A stretch of 15,805 nt of DNA, from the NCBI GenBank assembly GCA_001275005.1, contig JWZX01001981.1, positions 1-15,805 of the forward strand. The letters run 5' to 3'. This DNA comes from Chrysochromulina tobinii (lineage: Eukaryota > Haptophyta > Prymnesiales > Chrysochromulinaceae). Positions 6,045-14,600 of the stretch are shown in pieces; the stretch's first letter is position 1, and every line of letters starts with the position of its first letter. The position numbers were made by a program, and so were the translations under genes. A model generated the notes under the pieces. That model was not told the origin of the DNA and ran no database searches. It saw only the letters and a program-made list of their open reading frames with translations.

Positions 6045-9000
6045 CTACTCGCTGGTGACGGCCAACACACTCGCAGCAATCGCGCCCTCGATCACCGCTT
6101 CTGCTGGGGTCTTGGGCCTCTCTGCTGGGGCCGGGTCTTGGGCCGGAACTGGCACCTCCTCCGCAAGTTGAAGTAGGGAAGCGGCCGACACCTCCGGTGG
6201 CGGCGGCGCCGGCAGCGCATCGCTGGTGACGGCGAGGATGCTCGCAGCAATCGCGCCCTCGACCGCGGCCTGTGCAGGGGTCTTGGGCCGCAGCGGCGGC
6301 GCCGGCAGCGCATCGCTGGTGACGGCGAGGATGCTCGCAGCAATCGCGCCCTCGACCGCGGCCTGTGCAGGGGTCTTGGGCCTCTCAGCGGTACCAGTCA
6401 GGGGCTCGGGCGCAGGAGCCGTTGCTGCTGCCCCCGGCGCTGCTGCCGCCACCTGCGCCGCCGCCACTTGCGCCGCCACCTGCGCGGCTAACTGCGCCGC
6501 CGGTGCTGCTGCTACCGCGGCAGACGGCGCGGGTGCGGCAGCAGGCGCTGCTGCCGCCACCTGCGCCGCCGCCACTTGCGCCGCCACCTGCGCGGCCACC
6601 TGCGCCGCCGGTGCTGCTGCCAACGGTGCTGCTGGCAATGGCGTCGGCGCCGGAACGGACGCCGGAGCAAGAACGGACGCCGGAGCGGGCGCCGGAGCGG
6701 GCGCGGGCGCCGGAGCGGGCGCGGGCGCGGGAGCGGGCGCGAACGCCGTAGCGGGCACCGTAGCGGGCGCCGTAGCGGGCGCCGGCTTTGGCCGAGGGAT
6801 CGGGACCAGTTCCATCTCCGGATCGGTGGTATACACTGTGGGCGGCTTCTGTGCGCTGTGCCGTCCGCCCGTATCAAAGTCAGCGGCGTCCACGGGTTCC
6901 ACGGGCTCGAGGGGCGCGTCTGCTGCGGCAGCGACGAGCGGCTCGAGGGAGCGCTTCGCGCGCGACGCGGTCGTCCGCAGGCTGCCCAGGCGCACTGGCC
7001 GCGGCGGTGCGCGAGGTGCCACCATCTGGGGAGGAGGCTTGGGTTGACGCGAGCTCTTGATTGTAGAGGAGAGGCTATGCACGAGGGAGGCGGCAGCCGA
7101 GGGAGGCGGCGCCATTCCGAGCGCTTGCTCGTCGAAGGAGGGCGGCATCAACCTCTTCTCGTACATGCGAGCCTTGGCGACGCGCTGCACGAGCGACGGC
7201 AACCCCAAGGGCGCCGGCTCCGCGCGCCAGTTGCGCGGCGACATTTGAAGGTCGGTGCGCGGCCGGAACGCAGGATCCGGTGGACTGATGAGGGTAGCGA
7301 GCCCAGTGCCGGTAGGCGCCGTGGCGAGCAGTGCGCGCGCTGATGAGGCGCCGCTGCGCGTGGTGCCGTCATGGGCGCCGTAGAACGAGCCGGCGCTGAG
7401 AGGGTTGGTGCCCTCGGCGTCCTTCCACGGCGTACTCCCCTGCTTCCATGCGCGGTGCTGGTACACGTAGCGAGCATACTCGCAGCGGCCCGAGCCTGGC
7501 AAGAGCTCGTCACGCGCCGTCATGGCGCGCTGCGCGTGCAGCTCGCGCGAACGCTTGCGTGTCAAGTCCAGGCTGGCGCGCATGTACGTGGCCGCCGCCT
7601 CGAGGTACTCGCGCTGCCGCCTCATCATCGCCTCATGCGCCTCGCGCTCGACCTTCTCCTTCTCGCGCTGCGCCAACAGGCGACGCGTGTGGCTCACCGA
7701 CAGGTGACGAACGACGAGCTCGGCGAGACGGCGCACCTCGAGCTCAGAGTCGAGCACGAGAAGGTCGCCGTGCAGAGGGTCTTGCTCGACGCGCGCGCTC
7801 ACCGCGCTCCGGAGTGCCGCGCGCGACGAGTCCGCCGAGTCCTCGGGCGGCACTCCGGGACTTGGCGGGCTCGGTGGAATGCCCGCCTTGGCCGACGCCT
7901 CCTCGGCCAGCTCGTCAAAGTCAGCTTGGACGAAGTCGATCGTCAACGGCGCGGCGCCAAAGGCGAGCTCGATGGCCGCGAGCTCGGACGGCGTGCGCGG
8001 CAGGTCGAAGAGGAAAAAAGGGCCGTGCAGCGCCGGGAGAGCGCCGTGGTCGCGCCGCCCGTGCACCGCCGCGTGCAGCATCTGCCGGTAGAAGCTCGTC
8101 GACAGCGGCTTGGGCGGCTCGGCGCTCGTGCGCCGGCGGATCTCGGGTGCGAGCTTCGAGCCGTATGCATGCAGCTCGCGCTCGACGAGGCTCGCCTTGC
8201 TCACCCACACGCCGTCGAAGACGTACGCGAGCTTGCGGCAGAGCGCCTGCTTCGTCTTCGTCGCCGCGCCGAGCACCACCACCACGTCGGTGCGCCGGAG
8301 CAGCGACGAAGCGCGCTCGCGTAGTTTCGCGTCCTCGAGCTCGCCGCGCAGATCGCGCTTGAGCTCACGCTCGAGCTCACGGTAGTCGATCGTGCCGCCT
8401 CTGTCGCGGTCGAGCAGCGCAAAGAGCGCCTCGGCGTCCTCGGCGCTAAACGGGAGGATGCCCTCCTCTGGCGGGTGCTCGTGCAGAGGGGCATAGGTGA
8501 GCACCATCTCGACAAACTCGCTTCGGTTGATGCGCCCGTCGCCGTTCAGGTCGGCGTGCTTGAAGAGCTGGATGACGCTCGGCGCGTGCTGCGCGAGCGC
8601 GGCTTTCAGCCGCTCATGGCCCGCGGGTGCGCCGCGCATTCCCTTGGCGAGAGCCACCTGCACGGAAGGGCCGTCGTGATGAGTGAGGCAATCCGCATGC
8701 ACTCAGCATGCACTCAGCATGTCCCTTGGTGAGGTCTACCTGCGCCGCCGCCTTGTGATGAGTGAGGCAATCCGCATGCAATCAGCATGCACTCAGCATG
8801 TCCCTGGCGAGGCCTACCTGCGCCGCCGCCTTGCCCCAAGTGCTCGTCGAGAGGAGCGAAGGCATCTTGAGCTTCTCGGGCTCGGGCGCCTTTGTCTGGC
8901 GCAGCAGTGCATTCAGCTCTCCGAACTCGATCGATCCGTCCCCGTTGGGGTCGAAGCTGTCGTACAGCTGCTGGATCTCCTCCATCGGCGCGCTGAGGCC

Positions 9001-9735
9001 GAAGAGGCGGACGCCGCGGCAAAACTCGCGCCGCGACACGCGCCCGTCGCCATTGTCGTCCCACGCGACAAAGAGGTCGGTCACGCGCGTAAGGTTGACT
9101 CGGAGCGCCTCACGCAGCTGCTCCTGCACGGACGCCGTGCTGTCGAGCGCCACGGTCTGCAGAAGCCGTGGCCCCGCCACCTCCTCCTCTTGCTCATGGT
9201 GCACGCCGAGAGTCTCGGACCAGCCGACATTGGCAATGCGATCGCGCGGCCTGAGCGCGCCACGGCGCTTCCGCAGCTCGTGCCGGTTCTTGGCACGGCC
9301 GTCCACGTCGCGCGACCAAAAGTTCGACTCGCCCACGTCATGCTTGGTTGCGCGCAAGGCTGCAGCCGCTCGTGCTGCGGCCTCGGCCGCCTCCACGTCT
9401 GCCTCCGGGTCGGCCGCCACAAGCAGTGTACGGAAGAGCGCCCAGTGCTCGATTTCGTCGTAGGCGGTGGCTTTGCGCGAGTTCGCGTCGCCTTTGGCAG
9501 CCTTTGCCAGATGTTCAAAGACCTCGTCCGCCTCCACGCTGCTGACAAACAGGTCTAGCACCGGCAGTGCAAGCTGGAACTCGCGCTTGTCAGCAGTGCC
9601 AGAGTTATCCTCGTCCCAGCTGATCATGAGCTCGACGATACGCTCGGCATCCTCCTTGAGGTCCTCGAGCAAATCTCGCGCGCCCGCCGAGAGGGGCTTC
9701 GGCGGCTGTGAGGACGGAGCCGATGCTGCTGGCAT
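6045..9735 (-). CDS. EF-hand protein with degenerate adenylate-kinase-like domain and repetitive Ala/Pro tail (two exons)
   Basis: Exon 1 is 9735-8818 and exon 2 is 8657-6045, joined in phase 0 across a 160-base intron, giving 1176 residues. The ATG at 9735 is preceded by an in-frame TAG with no other ATG between. Five EF-hand loops have the canonical Ca-binding pattern: 41-52, 226-237, 262-273, 342-353 and 389-400 (the last has Gly at position 5). Residues about 430-560 resemble an adenylate kinase: a hydrophobic strand leads into LGAATKTKQ (435-443) in place of the P-loop GxPGSGKGT, and FDLPRT (523-528) corresponds to GFPRT. The P-loop lacks the glycines expected for ATP binding, so catalysis is doubtful. 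A charged helical segment follows (about 620-730), then Pro-rich and (AP)n sequence, two copies of an AAQV-rich block, and three C-terminal copies of RPKTPA..A.EGAIAAS. Ca-regulated cytoskeletal or flagellar scaffolding is inference only. The intron is supported by motifs and frame, not by transcripts. Confidence 0.82.
6049..6382 (-). repeat. Coding tandem repeat, 93 bp (31 residues), two identical copies plus one diverged
   Basis: Bases 6201-6289 and 6294-6382 are identical over 89 bp with a 93-bp period. A diverged third copy lies at about 6049-6116. Each encodes RPKTPAQAAVEGAIAAS or a close variant, followed by LAVTS(D/E), at the C-terminus of the EF-hand/AK-like protein. The period is a multiple of three, so copy-number change keeps the frame. 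Identity at every base of two copies, synonymous sites included, points to a recent duplication or gene conversion. Confidence 0.9.
6436..6620 (-). repeat. Coding direct repeat, 108-bp period, Ala/Gln/Val-rich
   Basis: Bases 6436-6512 and 6544-6620 match with only two mismatches over 77 bp. Each encodes an AAQVAAQVAAAQVAAAAP-type block of the EF-hand/AK-like protein. The 108-bp period equals 36 residues. The spacing of Val and Gln would suit a long Ala-rich helix. This and the 93-bp repeat show that the tail of this gene expands by in-frame duplication. Confidence 0.85.
6649..6790 (-). repeat. GC-rich Ala-Pro minisatellite
   Basis: Variant short units built on GCCGGAGCGGGC and GCGGGC on the plus strand encode the (AP)n tract of the EF-hand/AK-like protein on the minus strand. 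It is low-complexity coding sequence, probably a flexible linker between the helical middle region and the Ala-rich repeats, and is prone to length variation. Confidence 0.75.
8658..8817 (-). other. Spliceosomal intron, 160 bases, made of tandem repeat units
   Basis: The gene-sense donor is CAG|GTAGGC (GT at 8817-8816) and the acceptor is CCTTCCGTGCAG|GTGG (AG at 8659-8658). CTCACTCATCAC upstream of the acceptor supplies branch-point-like CTCAC/CTCAT. The intron is phase 0 and its length is 1 mod 3, which is exactly the frame difference between the two long open frames on either side. Splicing joins WGKAAAQ to VALAKGMRG, placing the fourth EF-hand in frame after the third. Retaining the intron leads to a stop shortly after LARDMLSAC. 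Confidence 0.82.
8676..8832. repeat. Tandem repeat of 79/78 bp spanning the splice donor
   Basis: Copy A (8676-8754) and copy B (8755-8832) differ by only a few substitutions and one deleted base. A third, diverged partial copy covers the start of exon 2 (about 8639-8662). Copy B includes the last exon-1 codons and the real donor; copy A carries a decoy CAG|GTAGAC inside the intron. Within each copy an 11-bp unit GCATGCACTCA is itself repeated about 2.5 times (8695-8721 and 8774-8800). Confidence 0.88.
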
Positions 9736-9979
9736 CCCTAAGTCGCAGGATAATAGACGTTCCGCAACTTCAACGTACTTCGAACGACGTAACGTCTACC
9801 ACGACTAAGCTGAAGCTCGCCCGCAACCACGCACAGCAAAGCACCCTCCGGCAGTGGCCAAACGGGGGCGTCGGGTCGAGATGCATGCAACCGTTACTCC
9901 TAAAACAACAAACTTTTCCTTTCAGTATCTTCTCGGTCTCTACGTCAAGGGCCCTTGTCTACGTGTTACACGAGAAGCA
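9736..9979. promoter_or_regulatory. Divergent promoter region
   Basis: This spacer lies between the start of the leftward EF-hand/AK-like gene (9735) and the first well-placed ATG of the rightward unknown gene (9980), so it should drive both. It is less GC-rich than its flanks. AACTTTTCCTTTCAG at 9911-9925 is a strong polypyrimidine-AG that could be the acceptor of a 5'-UTR intron of the rightward gene, with a CTAAAAC branch-like site at about 9900-9906. No TATA box is obvious. Promoter function is inferred from gene orientation. Confidence 0.4.
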
Positions 9980-10273
9980 ATGGAGGCCCCGCTGCTTACC
10001 CCGGTGCAGGGGCGAGCGATGGAACTTGCCGTGCGAGAGTTGCCGAGCACCCCTTCGAGTATTCAACGATATCTTCAGGACATTGGCTTTGAGATTGAGT
10101 TGCCAAAAGCACAGCTCGCAGGTGCTGCTACAGCTCATGGTCCAGCTCCACCTCCAGGTGGCACATCTTCTTTCTATGCCCCTCCGGATGATGAGGGCAG
10201 CTCTGTGATCTCAGCCAGCGTCACAAAGAGAGCAGCCGTTACAGCGGTTGCAACAATCGCAGCATGGACACGG
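9980..10273 (+). CDS. Probable first coding exon of an unrecognised protein
   Basis: From the ATG at 9980 the frame reads MEAPLLTPVQGRAMELAV and continues with a mixed hydrophobic/charged composition like a folded N-terminal segment, then becomes Pro/Ser-rich. The frame is open to a stop at 10343-10345, but the next downstream coding frame is offset, so a splice is likely. Candidate introns that restore the downstream frame are 10158-10315 (CAG|GTGGCA ... CCTACTCCAG, 158 bases) and 10274-10371 (CGG|GTATCC ... CAGCCGCAG, 98 bases); the end given here follows the second. An in-frame ATG also exists at 9881, and the frame reaches upstream only to a GTG at 9854. No family recognised. Confidence 0.35.
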
Positions 10274-11124
10274 GTATCCCGCAAAACAGTCGGTCTCTGC
10301 AAGTACCTACTCCAGAGGTCGTTGAATGGAGGGGGAGGTTGCTAGGGAACAAGGGGCCACCTCAGCCGCAGCTCTTCAGCATGGCGCCCCAGCGATATGG
10401 AACAACATCTGGAGGTGCCACCATGGACTCAATCACCCTGGACACTCTGGGGGTCAACGCAGCTCTACTTCGTGTGAACCCATCGCCGCCCACAATAAGC
10501 GTCGAGCAATTCAAGGCCCGTCTCTGCGATGCTGTCCAGGCACGTCCACTACATGTACCACAAGTACCATCTCGATCAGGGAGCTCGACGCTTGCAGGCT
10601 CACAGCAGAAGCACGAGGGATCAGCGCAGGCGTATCTTCGCCAAAGTAACAAGGAGCATTCGAAGGAGCATCGTATCGATGTAGCACGCAGCATCCACGC
10701 AGCCAAAGTCGCGCGCAGCATCGTTGGAACGGGTGGAGTACTGAAGCCCCCACCCATTCGACCTCCACGGCGATTCGATCCTCCATGGCGCCTCGATCCT
10801 CCACGGCGCCTCGATCCGCTGACATCGCCGCGAATTACGCCGCGAACCTCTGAGGTGACGAATCTCGATGAGGCCCCAGCGCCGGCGATGCCCCTGCAGC
10901 CGGAACCTGAACACCACAGCGCTCGACACAGCGCGATCTCGGCCACTTCTAGTTCGACGACATCTTGTAGGAGCGTCATCACACTGCACATGCAGGCACC
11001 CCCCATCCACGACCCCATCACCATGTTTCCAAAGGTCCACTTCTCGGAGAACATGGAATTGGAAGCATGGAAGCAGCTGCCCTTGAATTTCCATATCGCT
11101 CGTAGTCAGTACGCTCCTCCGTGA
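10264..11124 (+). CDS. Unrecognised Pro/Ser-rich protein, main open frame
   Basis: The 286-codon frame (ATG at 10264, in-frame ATGs at 10381 and 10423) has no family I recognise. It is predicted to be largely disordered: a region with ITLDTLGVNAALLRVNPSPP, a Lys/His-rich stretch, three 18-bp repeats encoding PP(R/W)R(F/L)D (10762-10815), an acidic/His-rich segment, a Ser/Thr run, and a more ordered C-terminus near PKVHFSENMELEAWKQLPL. It is probably the second exon of a gene beginning at 9980 rather than a gene on its own, because the upstream frame overlaps it and has coding-like composition. Its stop is 538 bases from the stop of the convergent coiled-coil gene. Confidence 0.5.
   Translation: MDTGIPQNSRSLQVPTPEVVEWRGRLLGNKGPPQPQLFSMAPQRYGTTSGGATMDSITLDTLGVNAALLRVNPSPPTISVEQFKARLCDAVQARPLHVPQVPSRSGSSTLAGSQQKHEGSAQAYLRQSNKEHSKEHRIDVARSIHAAKVARSIVGTGGVLKPPPIRPPRRFDPPWRLDPPRRLDPLTSPRITPRTSEVTNLDEAPAPAMPLQPEPEHHSARHSAISATSSSTTSCRSVITLHMQAPPIHDPITMFPKVHFSENMELEAWKQLPLNFHIARSQYAPP
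10762..10815 (+). repeat. Three 18-bp coding repeats
   Basis: CCTCCACGGCGATTCGAT and two variants run head-to-tail at 10762-10779, 10780-10797 and 10798-10815, encoding PPRRFD, PPWRLD and PPRRLD. The in-frame period supports the reading frame of the unrecognised protein. Confidence 0.85.
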
Positions 11125-11662
11125 ACCGCATGAGGAGCCCGGAGCGTATAAGAGCGCAGACGCTACGCAGACGCTACAAACGCTACCAAAGTTCGTGTAC
11201 CATCTTCAACGCGCGGTGTCTCCATTGGGTCGCGGCCTCAAGCGTATGACCTCAAGCGCAGAGCGTCAGTAACGCGTCAGAGCTCAGAGGCGTCAGGCGA
11301 GACGCATCCGGCGCTCATCCGGCGCCGGTGGCCGGTGCTGCGTGGTAGCCGCGTGGCCGTGCGTGAGTGTGGTCCGTGTTATACTAGAAGGTCGAGTGTC
11401 CCGGCGCGGCGGGGCGGGGCGAGTCCGGCGGGGAGGGACCGCGGACTCGAAGGTTTCATCGTAGGCACAAACGTTATCCGATGCGTTAAATCAGTACGAC
11501 ATCAAACATGCTTTTCGCGTCATATATCCCAGCAGAGCTCTGAGACTGAATGCGGTACATCGGTACATGTATGAGTCTGGGCAGTGACTCTCCAGCACGC
11601 GCGCCATCGGACACGCAGGGCCGGCGGAACGAAGCCGGCGCACCTCACGCCGCACCTGCTCC
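11125..11662. other. Convergent intergenic region, no gene seen
   Basis: It lies between two stop codons facing each other and should hold the 3' UTRs. It has an 11-bp tandem GCAGACGCTAC (11156-11177) followed by a partial third unit, several GCGTCAG words (11264-11298), and CATCCGGCG/CATCCGGCGCC twice (11305-11325). TATAAG at 11147-11152 resembles a TATA box but has no gene to serve. The longest plus-strand frame (11335-11574) starts at GTG and has no recognisable product. Confidence 0.55.
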
Positions 11663-14600
11663 TTAATGCCCGGGCCATGGCGCCACAGGGCCCAGGTGGA
11701 AGTCGGCGTTCGCGCCGATGGGCCCGCCGCCGCCGTCAAGGGGCGTGATCGACGGCGCCGTGGCCGTGGTGCGGCGGATGGCAGATGAGGGTCGCGACTC
11801 GGCCACGCCGCCCTGAGCACCGCCCGTCGAAGTTGCCGAGGGAGGGCGCATCTTGCCATCGCGCACGCACGCCGAGGCGGGGCGAGAGGTGGACGAACGC
11901 GACGGCTGCATCGAGGACGCACGCGAGGGGAGGAGCGAGCCTGGCTTGGGGGAGCTACTCATGCTGGTGCCGTCGTCGAGCAGACCGGGGATGGCTGCGA
12001 GCAGCGCTTCGGTCGCATTCACGCTTCCACAGGGTGCGTACCGCTGCGATCGGGGCGATGTGTGCCCCGGCCACAAGCCCTCGGGCGACTGGCGCATCAT
12101 CGGCGCGAGATCCTCCCCAGGCATCGGCAGACCCCCGTCGCTCAGCAGCCGCGCCGGAACCGAAAAGGCTGCCGCTTCGAAGGCTGCGGCGTGCGCGCTG
12201 CGGACGCCGTCTTCGCGGCCCTGCGACGGCGGCGGCGGCGGCGCTCCTCCACTCATGACGCCGCCGTCGGTTCCGAGGACATCGGAGAGGCGCTGTGCCG
12301 CGGCCGATCTCGTGCCTGACGAGATCGCGTGCTGCTCGACCATATTGATCCGGACCGCGAGCCGGTTGATGGCGGCCCACAGCTTGCCCCACGTCTCCAT
12401 CTGGCGCGTCTTGGCATTGGTTCGGTTCATTCGCTCCATCGCAGCAAGTCGTAGCTCGAGCGCCGAGCCGGGCGACATTGAGCGCTCCACCATCGTCAGG
12501 CGTGCCTCGAGCGACTCGGCCGCAGCGCCGGTGAGTGCGCCCGAAGCAGTGCCGCTCGCTCCGCCGCCGGGGCGCGCGGCTGTCGACAGCGTGCCGGCGG
12601 AGGCCGGCCGGGCGAGCGTTCGAGCACCGGGCACTGGCGGCACTGACGGGATGACGAACCCCAGGTTGCCTCGCACGTCTGGCTTGCCACGTGGCGGCCG
12701 CCGCCAGCCCGCAAGGTTGCCGCCCGAGGTGGGTGGATGGTAGCCTGCCATACCCGCGGGCGCTGACATGCCGACCTCGAGTGCCGGCTCCGACGGCGAG
12801 GCGGCGGCGGCAGCGGCGGCGTTCGGTGCGCTGTGGACCAGCGCGCCGAGGCGGCCGAGGGCGCTTAGGTCCGCCTTGCATTGGATCTCGTGCCGCGTGA
12901 GTAGCTCAGCCACGTGCGCGAGGGCGGGTCCTGAAGCTTCTGTCGCTTCCCCTAGGTGCGGCTCGAACGCCTCGGCCGCCGCAATGTACGCGGGCGACTC
13001 GGCATAGAGCTCGTCGGGCTGGTTGGGGTTGGCGCGCACGCCCCATCGCCCCCCCTCGGCGAGACGGCATGTGGCGAGCGCGAGCAGCTCAAGAGGCGCC
13101 GCGACGGCGCGCCGCGCAGCCTGCGCAGCGGCCGCGGCGAGGCCCCCTCCTTCGACGAGGGCTTGCAGCCGCTGCTGCGAGGCGCGCTGCTGGCGCATGG
13201 TCGCGGCATTGTGGCGTTCGGACGCCTGCAGCTTGGCATTCACCCGCTCCGCGAGCGCCTCGACATCGCCTACGGACGCCTCCATCGCACTCAAGCGCGC
13301 GTCCTGAGCCGCAAGCTGCGAGAGTGCATTGACCATCCCCATGCCGCCGCCGCCGCCACTGCCACCACCGAGGCCGCTGCCGATGCTGCCACTGCGCTTG
13401 AGGCCGCCGCCGTCATCGCCCAGGGCTGCCAGCACGAGCGCCTCCACTCGCTTCACCTCGCCGGCGTCGGCCTTCTGCTTGAGGGCGCGCACGATGGGGC
13501 CGAGCTGCACGCCGATGGCCTCCATCACTGCCGGCGCAAGGCTTCCACTACCGTCGGCTGCTTCGCCGCGATCCTCCGCCCCTATCGAGAGCGCTGCCTC
13601 GCACAGCGAGAGCCGCCGACGCAGCTCGTCCAGTTGGCCGTTCAGTTGGCCGTTCAGTTGGCCGAGCACCTCCGCGAGCGTGGAGTCGTCCAGCCGCCCG
13701 CCGCCGCCACCGCCGCCGCCACCGCCGCCTTTGCAGACGCCTCCACCGCCGCTGGACGATGAGACGCTCATCTCCAAGGCCCTTGGCAACAGGGAATTGG
13801 CCGCGGGCGCCGCCACGGGCGCCGGCGCGGACGAGGGTGGCGGCGCGGCGGCGGCCGTTGGCTTGGCTCCGCCGCCGACGTCGCCCTGGACGGCGAGGCG
13901 GTTGAGCACAGCCTTCAGCTCGCCCACGCTATCGGACGTGCTCGCAATCTCGGCCCGGTGCTTGCCGACCTGGGAGTGGACGCCCTCGAGGTCCGTCTGC
14001 AGCGCGTCGAGCAGCCACTCGACATGTGTGAGGCGCCCGGAGAAGCTGCTGTGCTTGTCTCCTTCCTCGATGGCCGCAGCGACGCTCTGGCTGGGCGCCA
14101 CCGCGAACACCTCTGCGGCCGGCGCGCGCGGCGCGCGCCGCTCCTCCGCCAGCTGCGTCTTGCCCTCCGCGGATGGCTGCGTCTTGCCCATCTGCTCCTC
14201 CGCCGCAGTGAGCCTGCTAAGGAGCTTGGAGAGCTCCGCATGGAGCTTTGCGTCCGCCGCTTGTTCCGCCTCGATGAACCGCACGTCGAGGGCGTTTGCA
14301 GTCGCGTCGAGCTTCTGCGCCGTCGTCTGGACGAGGGTCTCGAGCTCTGGCAGTCGCTCCCGCAAACCCTCCACTGCCGTACGCACCGCCGCTGTGCCCG
14401 CACGCGCCTCCTCGGACGCCGCGGCGAGCGCGGCGGCGGCGGCGGCATCCGCAGCTCGCAGCTGCTCGCACTCGGCGCGCGCCTCCGCGAGCTGCGTCGC
14501 CGTCTGCCCTGCTTTTTCCTCGAGCGCCTCCACGCCATCCAGTAGCTGCTGGTCGATGACACGGCCCTGCTCGACCAATTGTGACAGCTCGTCGGCGCTT

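Noticed and set aside
6226-7047. Plus-strand 273-codon Ala/Gly-rich frame
   Set aside because: It is the antisense of the in-frame repeats in the EF-hand/AK-like tail; its apparent order comes from the repeats.
7371-8362. Plus-strand frames of about 300 codons opposite exon 2
   Set aside because: Arg/Ala-rich antisense shadows of the AK-like and helical regions with no recognisable product.
8676-8832. CRISPR-like array
   Set aside because: There are only two full units, directly abutting with no spacers, in a eukaryotic gene; it is a tandem duplication.
9854-9979. Start of the unrecognised gene at 9854
   Set aside because: The first codon is GTG. ATGs are at 9881 and 9980, and a polypyrimidine-AG at 9925 suggests part of this stretch is not coding.
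11145-11155. TATAAG as a promoter for the 79-codon frame at 11335-11574
   Set aside because: That frame begins at GTG, has no recognisable product and lies between two convergent genes.
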